Shown here in pieces: positions 1 to 6,916 of a stretch of 10,018 nucleotides of DNA. Source of the stretch: 70-18 sp041691815 (lineage in GTDB: Bacteria; Pseudomonadota; Alphaproteobacteria; Acetobacterales; Acetobacteraceae). The stretch lies in contig JBEPTZ010000149.1 in the NCBI GenBank assembly GCA_041691815.1, positions 1 to 10,018 on the forward strand, in the 5' to 3' direction. The notes below the pieces were generated by a model. It saw only the letters and a list, made by a program, of their open reading frames with translations, did no database searches and had not been told where the DNA came from. The number at the start of each line of letters is the position of its first letter. Position 1 is the stretch's first letter. The position numbers were made by a program, and so were the translations under genes.

Positions 1-139
1 CTCGCGACGGTCACTCCGGCGGGCCACTTACCCACCGCTCGCAACCGCCTCAAGCGCACCCAGCGCCTTCAAACATAGTCCACCAGGGGGGGTTATTTTT
101 GGACGCGAAAAGGGGGTCACGGTTGGACGCGATTTGACA
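1..139. mobile_element. Probable outer end of an IS21-type insertion sequence (partial)
   Basis: Two near-identical blocks occur in tandem with a 24-bp period: GGGGTTATTTTTGGACGCGA at 89-108 and GGGGTCACGGTTGGACGCGA at 113-132. They are followed at once by TTGACA (134-139). Multiple short repeats of the GGGTCA...GGACGC type ending in ...TGACA are typical of IS21-family ends, where the transposase IstA binds. The element would extend leftwards out of the window, with 139 as its last base. Positions 1-85 lie inside it; frame 1 has a stop at 76-78, which could be the end of an istB-like gene, but the 25 residues before it are not recognisable. The host gene on the right begins directly at the repeat edge and is truncated there, which fits an insertion. 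No transposase is in view, so the family name rests on the repeats alone. Confidence 0.55.
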
Positions 140-622
140 GTCATCGACATCTTCGCGCCGACGACGATCAAGCTGCGGATCGAGCTAAAGAAGCGAACGG
201 ACGGTCTGCCCTATCCCGGACTGCCCGAGCAGGTGATGGCGGCACTGACGAGGCGCAGGATGCTCGAACGTTCCATCGTCACCTCGTTCCAGCTCGATGT
301 TGTCTGCGCCGCCGCGGCGCATGGGCCGGCACGCGGCCATGTGTATCTGATCTCCCCCGATCTCGAGGAGCGCGAAGGGCTGGACGCGATCATAGGCGTC
401 GCCAATGCGCGCGGCATTCCGATGCTGGCAATACGGCAGAACAGCCTGGACGCGGCCAAGATCGACCGAATCCGGGCGGCCGGTCTGGGCATCGGAGCCT
501 GGGCAGTGAATGAGCTTTCCGCAATGGACCGGATGCTGGCGCTGGGGGTTGACGTATTCACTACCGATCGCCCGGATCTGGCACTTGAACGCGCGAAGGT
601 GATCGGGGCACGGGACCATTAG
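134..622 (+). pseudogene. Glycerophosphodiester phosphodiesterase, 5'-truncated remnant
   Basis: The 162-residue reading matches the C-terminal two thirds of GDPD/UgpQ-type phosphodiesterases, which hydrolyse glycerophosphodiesters to glycerol-3-phosphate and an alcohol. Visible landmarks are IELK at residues 16-19 (the metal-site Glu strand), TSF near 50-52 (SSF in E. coli UgpQ), WAVN at 123-126 (TVN in UgpQ), GVD at 138-140 and TTDRPD at 143-148. The N-terminal third is missing, including the HRG, PENT and E-x-D motifs that form the active site, so the product should be inactive. The only start, TTG at 134, belongs to the insertion-sequence end, and the host sequence begins at about 140. 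The frame is open from base 2 through the repeats, so a fused read-through peptide is formally possible but unlikely to work. The family assignment is firm; the truncation mechanism is inferred from the adjoining repeats. Confidence 0.8.
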
Positions 623-727
623 CGCACGCGGCTGGGCTCCGATGCGCCTATATCGGCCGAGGGCAGATCACGGGGCTGTGGCCTGATGCGGAGGGGACAC
701 GTGGCTCGGTTATTCGCTATAGTGTCT

Positions 728-756
728 CGGTCCTCATAGGTGGACCGGCTGCCGGT
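728..756. repeat. Two overlapping inverted repeats
   Basis: CGGTCC (728-733) pairs with GGACCG (742-747) around an 8-base loop. ACCGGC (744-749) pairs with GCCGGT (751-756) around a single base. The two share 744-747, so they are mutually exclusive as hairpins. Neither is followed by a T-run, so they are not an obvious rho-independent terminator for the truncated gene upstream. They could be protein-binding sites or part of a folded RNA; the sequence does not decide. Confidence 0.4.
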
Positions 757-840
757 TGATACTCACGTCCTCGCGCCGTCGTGGCCCCGCATAGAGAGGG
801 AATAGCCTGACCGGAGCAGCCACACTGATCATATCCTGAG

Positions 841-893
841 GGTCGGCTCATCCTCGACCGGCGTGATCGCCTCCAGCCCAACTGGGCCAGTTG
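841..893. repeat. Small hairpin followed by a 15-bp near-perfect palindrome
   Basis: GGTCG (841-845) can pair with CGACC (855-859) over a 9-base loop. Further on, CAACTGG (879-885) and CCAGTTG (887-893) form a 7-bp inverted repeat with a one-base centre. A one-base centre is too tight for an RNA loop without opening pairs, so the second element is better read as a dimeric DNA-binding site or a mobile-element relic. No associated gene explains it. Confidence 0.4.
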
Positions 894-1029
894 CCCGGGG
901 CCGGCACTGTCCAATCGGCGGGCGACCCGGTTCACCCTCCCGCTGCTCTGCGGCACTGGGCGTCGGGCCGGGATCGTCTTGAGTCTCTGGAAGCAAACTA
1001 TGATTCCGGAGAGGCAGCCTTGAGTCGCA

Positions 1030-1066
1030 GCGGGCGCACATGTGGGCTGTTGAAAGCCCCGCCCGC
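1030..1066 (+). other. Nested stem-loop, possible 5' leader structure of the oxidase gene
   Basis: An outer stem of six pairs, GCGGGC (1030-1035) with GCCCGC (1061-1066), encloses an inner stem GGGCT (1044-1048) with AGCCC (1055-1059) and a six-base loop. The 8-base left bulge and one-base right bulge make it asymmetric. It lies 80 bases before the start codon at 1147 and just after the -10-like TATGAT at 999-1004, so it would fall in the 5' untranslated region if transcription starts there. The pairing is visible; any regulatory role is speculation. In GC-rich DNA such stems also arise by chance. Confidence 0.3.
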
Positions 1067-1146
1067 CACGCGCTTTCCTTGCCAAGCCGTCAATTCTACA
1101 GGTCGGATGTCCTGACGCAACCGCGCCTGCCTCAAAGGAGAGACCA

Positions 1147-2490
1147 ATGCCCGAGCTGCGCAACTGGTTTGGCGACCTGGCGTCCGAGCCGGCGAAGATC
1201 GTCGGCGCCAGCAGCCCCGGCGAGATCGCCGAAATCCTGCGCGACGCGGCGACATATCCGTCGCCAGTCAGGGCCATCGGGTCCGGCCACTCGGTCACGC
1301 CATGCGGCGGCGCCGATGGCGGCACCATCATACAACTCGGCAAAATGTCCGCGATCAAGGAGGTCGGCAAAGACACGTTACGGGTCGAGGCCGGAGCCAA
1401 GCATATCGACATGGCCCGGGCCCTGCAACCGCTAGCCAGGCAGTTCTACGTCAACACGGAAATCGGCAGCCTCACCGCAGGCAGCGCGGCCTGTTGCGGC
1501 ACCAAGGACGCCTCTATGCCCGGCGAGTTCGGCATGGTCGGCTCATACGTCACAGGGGTGCGGATGATCATGCCAGACGGTTCGGACCGCGCGTTCAGCG
1601 ACGCTGCGGACCCGGACATGATGGAGCTCATCCGCGCCAGCCACGGGACCTTCGGCATCATCCACGAGGTCACGTTCCGCATCGCCGAACTGCGGCATAT
1701 GAGGGTCTATCACGAGACCTTCATCATCGGCGACTTCCTCGCTCGCCTATTCGACCTCATCGCGCGCAACCATTCGATGATGTACTATATCTTCCCGTTC
1801 GAGGACCGCATTACTGTCGAGTTCCGCGTCTACCAGCCCGACCTGTCGCCGGCGCCCAATCGGTCCGGGTGGTTCCTTCGCAATCTGGGGTGGGCAAATC
1901 TGGCGCCGCGAGTGGCGCACGCCGACAACTTCCTGCCACCGCCGTTCCGCAACGAACTCCTCACTGCCAGCGACGTTGCCTGGCGGAGCACGCTGGAGCA
2001 TTTCGTGAGCCAGGATTACACTGTGCCGAGCGACCAGATCATCGCGTATCCCGAAACGTCGGATCTCGGGCGTTACACGTTCAGCTTCTGTGCCTTTCGG
2101 GAGGAGCAATTTCCGGCCACGTTAAGGGATTACGTCACCTTCGCGACGGCGTACGATGCCGAGCACGACTACCGCCCCAACATGTCCGCCGTTGGCTACC
2201 GCATCGCGAAAGATGAGCGGTCGATGCTGTCATATGCGTTCGACGGTCCGGTTTTCACCATCGATCCGGTTTCAACGGGTGACGAGGGCTGGCGGCCGTT
2301 CCTCGCCGCCTACAACGCATTCTGCAGCGATCACGACGGCGCGCCGATGCTCAATCAGACCTTCGGCCTGACCCGCGGCATGGTGGACAAGGCGTTCGGT
2401 GCGCGGATCGACGCGGTTCGACAGGCCCGCCGCCGCTGCGATCCCGGCGATCGTCTGCTCAACACCTATCTGCGGGACCTGCTCGGCTAA
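1147..2490 (+). CDS. FAD-binding oxidoreductase, VAO family, sugar-lactone/alditol oxidase-like
   Basis: The 447-residue protein resembles the gulonolactone/arabinonolactone/alditol oxidase branch of the vanillyl-alcohol oxidase superfamily, which oxidises a sugar lactone or polyol with FAD and usually passes electrons to oxygen. The N-terminal FAD domain shows SPGEIAEILRDA (23-34) and then GSGHS (45-49). His48 sits where this branch carries its 8-alpha-histidyl FAD link, so covalent flavin is predicted. The second FAD loop is at 107-123 and FGIIHEVTFR at 169-178. The C-terminus DPGDRLLNTYLRDLL (432-446) is characteristic of the group. The usual HWGK-like active-site motif near the C-terminus is not seen; LNQT (402-405) occupies that region. 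There is no signal peptide. The start is supported by AAGGAG at 1135-1140, six bases before ATG. It faces the dehydrogenase gene convergently. The substrate is unknown. Confidence 0.85.
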   Translation: MPELRNWFGDLASEPAKIVGASSPGEIAEILRDAATYPSPVRAIGSGHSVTPCGGADGGTIIQLGKMSAIKEVGKDTLRVEAGAKHIDMARALQPLARQFYVNTEIGSLTAGSAACCGTKDASMPGEFGMVGSYVTGVRMIMPDGSDRAFSDAADPDMMELIRASHGTFGIIHEVTFRIAELRHMRVYHETFIIGDFLARLFDLIARNHSMMYYIFPFEDRITVEFRVYQPDLSPAPNRSGWFLRNLGWANLAPRVAHADNFLPPPFRNELLTASDVAWRSTLEHFVSQDYTVPSDQIIAYPETSDLGRYTFSFCAFREEQFPATLRDYVTFATAYDAEHDYRPNMSAVGYRIAKDERSMLSYAFDGPVFTIDPVSTGDEGWRPFLAAYNAFCSDHDGAPMLNQTFGLTRGMVDKAFGARIDAVRQARRRCDPGDRLLNTYLRDLLG

Positions 2491-2584
2491 CCTGCTCGCG
2501 ACATTTTCGGCTCCCTCCGTGCCACGCCGCACAACGCCACAGCCCGCTGATCAGCACGCGACCGATATCAGGGTGTCAGTGGCG

Positions 2585-3592
2585 TCACAGTGCCTCCAGC
2601 GAGACGGCCCGCCCGGTCCGGCAGGCCTCCTCGGCGACCAGGCAGAGCCGCACGGCGCGGCGTGCCTGCGTCGCGTCCAGCGGGCTGACCCCGGCCCTGA
2701 AGCCATCGATCGAGCGGCGGAGATGCTCCGTCAGTTCGTAGATTTCGCCAGAATGCGGGAAGGCGAGGTCCTCTGGTGCTTCGGCGCCGCGCCGCAAAAG
2801 CGAAAGGCCGGCCACCGGCGTGGTGGTGCGCGCGTCTGCCCCCGACCACCAGGCGCGTAAGGCACCATCGCTGCCGCCGATGTCCAGCGCGCAGTGATGC
2901 TCGAAGCCGGAGAGTATCTGTGTGATCGTGAAGAACGCGCCCGAGGCATAGCGTACGGTGGCGCTGAGATTGGCCGGCAGCGTGCCGGTTCCGGCGTCGG
3001 CCCGGATCGTCACCGGCTCGCCGTGCGCCGCGAAATACCATAGCAGCAGGTCGAAGAAATGCACCGGCTCCTCCAGGATCCAGGAGCCGACCCGCGTCGC
3101 GTCGTGCCGCCAGCCACCGGCCCCGGGACGGAAGGGGCGACGAAACAGCGCGTAGGTCGCCGCCATAGGGAGGCCGATCGCGCCCGAGGCGATCGTCTTG
3201 CCGATCATGCCCCATTGGCTCGACGCGCGTAGCTCGTGGGTGACACTGACCAGGCGACCGCTCGATGCCGCGGCGGCGACAATGCGGTCGCAGTCGGCGA
3301 GGGTGGTGGCGAGTGGTTTTTCGACCATGACGTGTATACCGGCCGCCAGGGCGGCGAGTGCGTATTCGGCGTGGGCATGGTTCGGTGCCACGATGTCTAC
3401 CGCCTCCAGATCCAGCGCCAGCAGGGCGTCGCGGTCGCGCAGCACCGGCACAGCGGGATAATCCGCTGCCGCGGCGGCGGCGGACTCGGCCCCGTGGCAG
3501 AGGATGCCGGCCAGCGTCACGCCCTCCAGCGTGGCGAGGGCGCGCGCATGGCACCGGCCCCAGGCACCATAGCCAATCAGTCCGACGCGCAT
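2585..3592 (-). CDS. Gfo/Idh/MocA-family NAD(P)-dependent oxidoreductase
   Basis: The 335-residue protein is a typical member of the glucose-fructose oxidoreductase/inositol dehydrogenase/MocA family, which oxidises or reduces a sugar or inositol hydroxyl with NAD(P). The N-terminal Rossmann motif is GLIGYGAWG (4-12). EKP at 91-93 carries the conserved Lys92. The C-terminal sheet domain includes GGWRHDATR (159-167) and EPVHFFDLLLW (175-185), with His178 and Asp181 at the usual catalytic positions. I place the start at the ATG whose A is 3592, because the Rossmann strand begins there and a purine-rich GGGGGAAA precedes it; an in-frame ATG at 3634 adds 14 non-conserved residues and would lie across the operator-like site. 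The gene is divergent from the ABC operon, 78 bp away, and probably oxidises the imported sugar or a product of it. The exact substrate cannot be read. Confidence 0.88.
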   Translation of the reverse strand: MRVGLIGYGAWGRCHARALATLEGVTLAGILCHGAESAAAAAADYPAVPVLRDRDALLALDLEAVDIVAPNHAHAEYALAALAAGIHVMVEKPLATTLADCDRIVAAAASSGRLVSVTHELRASSQWGMIGKTIASGAIGLPMAATYALFRRPFRPGAGGWRHDATRVGSWILEEPVHFFDLLLWYFAAHGEPVTIRADAGTGTLPANLSATVRYASGAFFTITQILSGFEHHCALDIGGSDGALRAWWSGADARTTTPVAGLSLLRRGAEAPEDLAFPHSGEIYELTEHLRRSIDGFRAGVSPLDATQARRAVRLCLVAEEACRTGRAVSLEAL

Positions 3593-3620
3593 GGCTTTTT
3601 TCCCCCGACGCAACAATGGC

Positions 3621-3632
3621 GAAACCGCTTTC
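3621..3632. promoter_or_regulatory. LacI/GalR-type operator-like palindrome in the divergent promoter region
   Basis: GAAACCGCTTTC has perfect GAAA/TTTC arms and a central CG, the hallmark of LacI/GalR-family operators, with only the C/C pair at 3625/3628 breaking the symmetry. It sits 29 bp upstream of the minus-strand dehydrogenase start and 38 bp upstream of the plus-strand ABC ATPase start. On the minus strand CATAAT (3638-3633) lies immediately upstream and resembles a -10 box, so a bound repressor would cover the expected transcription start. I found no good -35 at normal spacing, and no LacI-type gene is in the window. Confidence 0.45.
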
Positions 3633-3670
3633 ATTATGCCAGTGTGATCGGCAACCGGGGGGAGTGGCCT

Positions 3671-4729
3671 GTGGCGACGCTGACGCTGGCCGGCCTGCGC
3701 AAGAGCTTCGGGCCACTAGAGGTGATACCAGGCGTTGACCTCGACGTGGCCGACCGCGAGTTCGTGGTGCTCGTCGGGCCGAGCGGCTGCGGCAAGAGCA
3801 CCATCCTGCGGATGATTGCAGGGTTGGAACAGGCGAGCGGCGGGTCGATCCTGATCGATGGGGTAGCGGTGGACGATCGCGAACCGAAGGACCGCGACAT
3901 CGCCATGGTGTTTCAGGACTACGCGCTGTACCCACATCTCACGGTAGCGGAGAATATCGGCTTTGCGCTGCGTTACCGCGGGGTGCGGCGGGCCGAGATC
4001 CGCGAGCGGGTGGCGGCGGTGGCAGAGGTGCTCGATATCGGCGCGCTGCTGCAGCGCACGCCGCGCCAGCTCTCCGGCGGGCAGCGCCAACGGGTGGCGA
4101 TGGGGCGTGCGATCGTGCGCGACCCGAAGATCTTCCTGTTCGACGAGCCGCTCTCCAACCTGGACGCCAAGCTGCGGGTGCAGATGCGCACCGAGCTGAA
4201 AAAACTGCGCGCGCGGATGCCGACGACGTCGGTCTATGTGACGCACGACCAGGTGGAGGCGATGACACTGGCGGACCGCATCGTCATTCTCAATCACGGG
4301 CGGATCGAGCAGGTGGGTACGCCGGAGGAGGTCTATGAGAGGCCGACGACGGTGTTCGTGGCTGCCTTCATCGGGGCGCCGCCGATGAACCTGCTGCGCG
4401 CGGACCGCTCGGGCGGCCAGTTGCGGCTGGCCGATGGCAGCCTGCTCGCCACCCAACCGGCGCCGGCCGGCCCGGTGTGGTGCGGTATTCGGCCGGAGGA
4501 TGTGATCTGGCTGGCGCCGGAGGACACCCGAGCGGCGACGATCACCGCCGCCGCGCAGGCGGTCGAGCCGCTTGGGGCGGAGACGTTGGTGTCGCTCGAT
4601 ATCGGCGGCACCGATATGGCCGTGCGGCTGCCGCCGCGCAGCGTGCGGCGGGCGGGCGAGACGGTGCGCCTGGCGGTGAACCTGGAGCGGCTGCACCTGT
4701 TCGACTGCGAGAGCGGACGGCGCCTGTGA
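3671..4729 (+). CDS. ABC transporter ATPase, MalK/UgpC type
   Basis: The 352-residue protein is the cytoplasmic ATPase of a carbohydrate-uptake ABC transporter (CUT1, MalK/UgpC/MsmK-like). Walker A is GPSGCGKST (36-44), the Q-loop Gln is 82 in VFQDYALYPHLTV, the signature LSGGQRQRV is 134-142, Walker B FLFDEP is 155-160, the D-loop SNLD follows and the H-loop His is 192. About 120 C-terminal residues form the OB-fold (TOBE-type) regulatory region, including GIRPEDV, as usual for this class. A GTG start at 3671 is chosen because the protein begins there at the conserved first strand and GGAG (3661-3664) lies six bases upstream; a longer open frame upstream is the antisense of the dehydrogenase. 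It is the first gene of the operon, 52 bp before the binding protein. Length is normal for the family. Confidence 0.93.
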   Translation: MATLTLAGLRKSFGPLEVIPGVDLDVADREFVVLVGPSGCGKSTILRMIAGLEQASGGSILIDGVAVDDREPKDRDIAMVFQDYALYPHLTVAENIGFALRYRGVRRAEIRERVAAVAEVLDIGALLQRTPRQLSGGQRQRVAMGRAIVRDPKIFLFDEPLSNLDAKLRVQMRTELKKLRARMPTTSVYVTHDQVEAMTLADRIVILNHGRIEQVGTPEEVYERPTTVFVAAFIGAPPMNLLRADRSGGQLRLADGSLLATQPAPAGPVWCGIRPEDVIWLAPEDTRAATITAAAQAVEPLGAETLVSLDIGGTDMAVRLPPRSVRRAGETVRLAVNLERLHLFDCESGRRL

Positions 4730-4781
4730 GGGCGCCAGACGCTGTTGGCCTGAGTTAACAAAACAACAACGGAGGAACACG

Positions 4782-6020
4782 ATGAGACGCCGGACATTCC
4801 TCGCTGCAAGCATGCTGGCGCCGCTGGCGCGACCGGCCCTGGCGCAGGCGCCGAAGAAGATTTCCTTCTTGACATGGAACATTATCGATACTGCGGACAT
4901 CATCAATGGCTGGATCGCCGCGTTCAAGGCGACCCGACCGGGGGTGGAGGTGGAATGGCTGGACAAGAAGGGGCCGGACCTGCCGACCTTTTACCAGACG
5001 CAACTGGCCGCCGGCTCGCCGCCCGATATCATCAACACCCAGGGCGCGTTGGGGCTGGAATATGCCGGCCAGGGGGCGCTGATGGATATCACCCCGCTGC
5101 TGGCGCAGCATCCGGACGTGCGGGCGCGCTTCAACGCCGACTACCTCTCGAATTGGACACTGGACGGCAAGAATTGGATGTTGCCGTTCTATATCAGCAA
5201 GACGCTGATGTTCTACAATAAGACGCTGTTCCGCAAGGCCGGGGTCGCGGGGCCGCCGACCAGCTTCGACGAGTTGATGAGTGCGGCCGACAAGATTGGC
5301 ACCGGCGACCAGAGCGGCTTCATCACGCTGAACTTCGACTGGCTGTACTGGTCGATGTTCCGCATGAACGGCGTCGATCTGCTGTCGCCCGATCTCAAGA
5401 CGCCGATCTTCAATACCGCCGAAGCGGTCTCGGTCGTTGAGCGACTGGCCAAGGGCACGGCGGGTCAGGCGATCGACAAGATCTCCTGGACCGGGCGCTG
5501 GGTGGAACCGCTTGGCGCCTTCGCCTCCGGACGCATCGGGATGCTCAACGCGCATTCGCCCGCCTACTACTATGTTAAGGGTCAGGGCGCCTGGGTAAGC
5601 GGGGATACGCTGGGCGCTGTCCAGGGGCCAGGCGGCTGGGCAGTGCCGAACAGCCATGGCCTCGGCATCTCCAAGGGCTCGAAGAACCCAGAGCTGGCCT
5701 GGGATTTCCTGACCTTCATCACCTCCAAGGAGCAGATGGTGAAGTTCGCCGGCGTGCGCAAGATACTGTCGGCCAACACCGAACTGGACAAGGAGTTGTT
5801 GGCCGGGCTGGAAAAATCCGACCCACTGGCGGCGATCGTGCTGCGCACACAGTTGGCCGATACCGACAAGATGACCGGCAACTGGCGGCTGGGCAACGAC
5901 AGCCGGGTGAAAGACGCCTTCTATACCGAACTGCAGAACGCGCTGCTCGGGCGCAAATCGGCCAAAGCAGCGCTGGCCGATGCCGAGCGCAAGGTGGCGC
6001 GCGAACTGCGGCGCGGATGA
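4782..6020 (+). CDS. ABC transporter substrate-binding protein, family 1 (sugar type)
   Basis: The 412-residue periplasmic solute-binding protein belongs to the maltose/glycerol-3-phosphate-like family 1 of CUT1 systems. The N-terminus has RRTFLAA at residues 3-9, a Tat-like twin-arginine motif, then a hydrophobic stretch and a likely cleavage after ALA (19-21). The mature part starts with a typical first strand (ISFLTWN) and shows the family pattern of LAAGSPPDI (75-83), FYNKTLFRKAGV (144-155) and GLGISKGSKNPELAWDFLTFITS near residue 300. Many aromatic residues (DWLYWSMF, SPAYYY) fit a sugar-stacking site. GGAGGA at 4771-4776 gives a strong ribosome site five bases before ATG. Its stop overlaps the next start as ATGA (6017-6020), so translation is coupled to the permease. 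The ligand cannot be deduced from sequence alone. Confidence 0.9.
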   Translation: MRRRTFLAASMLAPLARPALAQAPKKISFLTWNIIDTADIINGWIAAFKATRPGVEVEWLDKKGPDLPTFYQTQLAAGSPPDIINTQGALGLEYAGQGALMDITPLLAQHPDVRARFNADYLSNWTLDGKNWMLPFYISKTLMFYNKTLFRKAGVAGPPTSFDELMSAADKIGTGDQSGFITLNFDWLYWSMFRMNGVDLLSPDLKTPIFNTAEAVSVVERLAKGTAGQAIDKISWTGRWVEPLGAFASGRIGMLNAHSPAYYYVKGQGAWVSGDTLGAVQGPGGWAVPNSHGLGISKGSKNPELAWDFLTFITSKEQMVKFAGVRKILSANTELDKELLAGLEKSDPLAAIVLRTQLADTDKMTGNWRLGNDSRVKDAFYTELQNALLGRKSAKAALADAERKVARELRRG

Positions 6021-6916
6021 CGGCACTGGCGCAGCGGCGGCGGATACGGCGGACGGCGCTGATCGTCTGCTTCCTGCTGCCGTCGCTGGCCATCTTCCTG
6101 CTCTACCGCATCCTGCCGTTGGGCTGGAATGTGTGGCTGTCGTTCCAGTCCTGGTCGCCACTGCATCCGGCGCATTTCATCGGGCTCGATAATTACGCTG
6201 AGATGTGGAGCGACGACGATGTGTTTTGGCAATCGTTGCGCACCACGCTGCTGTTCATGGCTTCGGCACCGATCGCGATTGTGCTTGCGCTGGGGATCGC
6301 GCTGCTGGTGAACAGCGATTTGCGCGGGGCAGCGGTGTACCGCACCATCGTGTTCCTGTCCTATCCCCTGATGACCGTGGCCGTGGGGATCATCTGGCGC
6401 TGGATGTATGACGAGCGCGGCGGGCTGATCAACTACCTGCTGCGCGAGACCGGATTGATCGACAAGCCGATTCCATTCCTACAGTCGTTCTCCTGGGCGC
6501 TGCCGTCGGTCATCGTGGCCGATGTGTGGCAGGTGCTCGGCTTCTACATGATCATCCTGCTGACCGGGCTGCAGGGCGTTCCGCTGCATCTGTACGAGGC
6601 GGCGCGGGTGGATGGCGCACCGGCCTGGGCGCAGTTCTGGCGGATCACCCTGCCGATGCTGCGCCCGTCGCTGTTCCTGTGCGCGGTGATCGGTATCCTG
6701 AACTCGTTCTCGAGCTTCGACCTGGTGTACGTCATGACCGACGGCGGGCCGGCGCATGCCACCGAACTGCTGGTGACGTGGATCTACAAGACCGGCTTCG
6801 GGCAGACGCGGTTCGACTACGCGGCGGCGCTTACCGTGGTGCAGTTCGGCCTGCTGCTGGTGCTGACCTTCCTGGCTCACATCGCATCGGGCGGCAACGC
6901 GGGGGCCGAGAAATGA
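6017..6916 (+). CDS. ABC transporter permease, MalF/UgpA type
   Basis: The 299-residue inner-membrane permease is one half of the transport channel. It has an arginine-rich N-terminus (RRRIRR) and about six hydrophobic segments, near residues 14-30, 76-98, 109-129, 162-183, 217-236 and 272-290. The cytoplasmic EAA loop that docks on the ATPase is clear as YEAARVDGAPAWAQFWRITLP start to end at about 193-213. FIGLDNYAEMW near 54-64 is the usual periplasmic segment of MalF/UgpA-like permeases. It overlaps the binding-protein gene and the second permease gene by ATGA at both ends, so the three are translated as a coupled unit. Length is normal for the family. Confidence 0.93.
   Translation: MTALAQRRRIRRTALIVCFLLPSLAIFLLYRILPLGWNVWLSFQSWSPLHPAHFIGLDNYAEMWSDDDVFWQSLRTTLLFMASAPIAIVLALGIALLVNSDLRGAAVYRTIVFLSYPLMTVAVGIIWRWMYDERGGLINYLLRETGLIDKPIPFLQSFSWALPSVIVADVWQVLGFYMIILLTGLQGVPLHLYEAARVDGAPAWAQFWRITLPMLRPSLFLCAVIGILNSFSSFDLVYVMTDGGPAHATELLVTWIYKTGFGQTRFDYAAALTVVQFGLLLVLTFLAHIASGGNAGAEK

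Larger units (their letters stand above)
623..1146. other. 524-bp stretch without a convincing gene; palindrome-rich
   Basis: Neither strand shows a reading frame with a recognisable product, a good ribosome binding site or the codon bias of the neighbours. Open frames on the minus strand run on into the antisense of the downstream oxidase and look like shadows. The stretch contains several short inverted repeats (728-756, 841-859, 879-893, 1030-1066, annotated separately) and a TATGAT at 999-1004 that resembles a -10 box, but no well spaced -35. It may hold the promoter and leader of the oxidase gene. Because it follows an insertion-truncated gene, part of it may also be debris of a second mobile element. 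I could not identify a known RNA family. Confidence 0.5.

Noticed and set aside
717..1412. Long minus-strand open frame of 231 codons
   Set aside because: About half is antisense to the oxidase gene, the product is arginine/proline-rich and unrecognisable, and no ribosome site precedes it.
1302..2216. 304-codon plus-strand frame inside the oxidase gene
   Set aside because: Arginine/histidine-rich shifted frame of a clear FAD oxidase; a typical GC-rich shadow.
2546..2555. GCTGATCAGC palindrome between the convergent oxidase and dehydrogenase genes as a bidirectional terminator
   Set aside because: It has no loop and no adjoining T-run on either side, so it is not a standard rho-independent terminator.
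3236..3670. N-terminal extension of the ABC ATPase frame
   Set aside because: It is antisense to the dehydrogenase; the conserved ATPase N-terminus and the GGAG site place the start at 3671.
2568..3935. 455-codon minus-strand frame over the dehydrogenase
   Set aside because: It overlaps the MocA-family gene in another frame and runs into the ABC ATPase; composition is Arg/Gly/Pro-rich and no domain is visible.
6526..6912. N-terminal extension of the second permease frame, suggesting a fused protein
   Set aside because: The extension is a frame-shifted reading of the first permease; the ATGA overlap gives the start at 6913.
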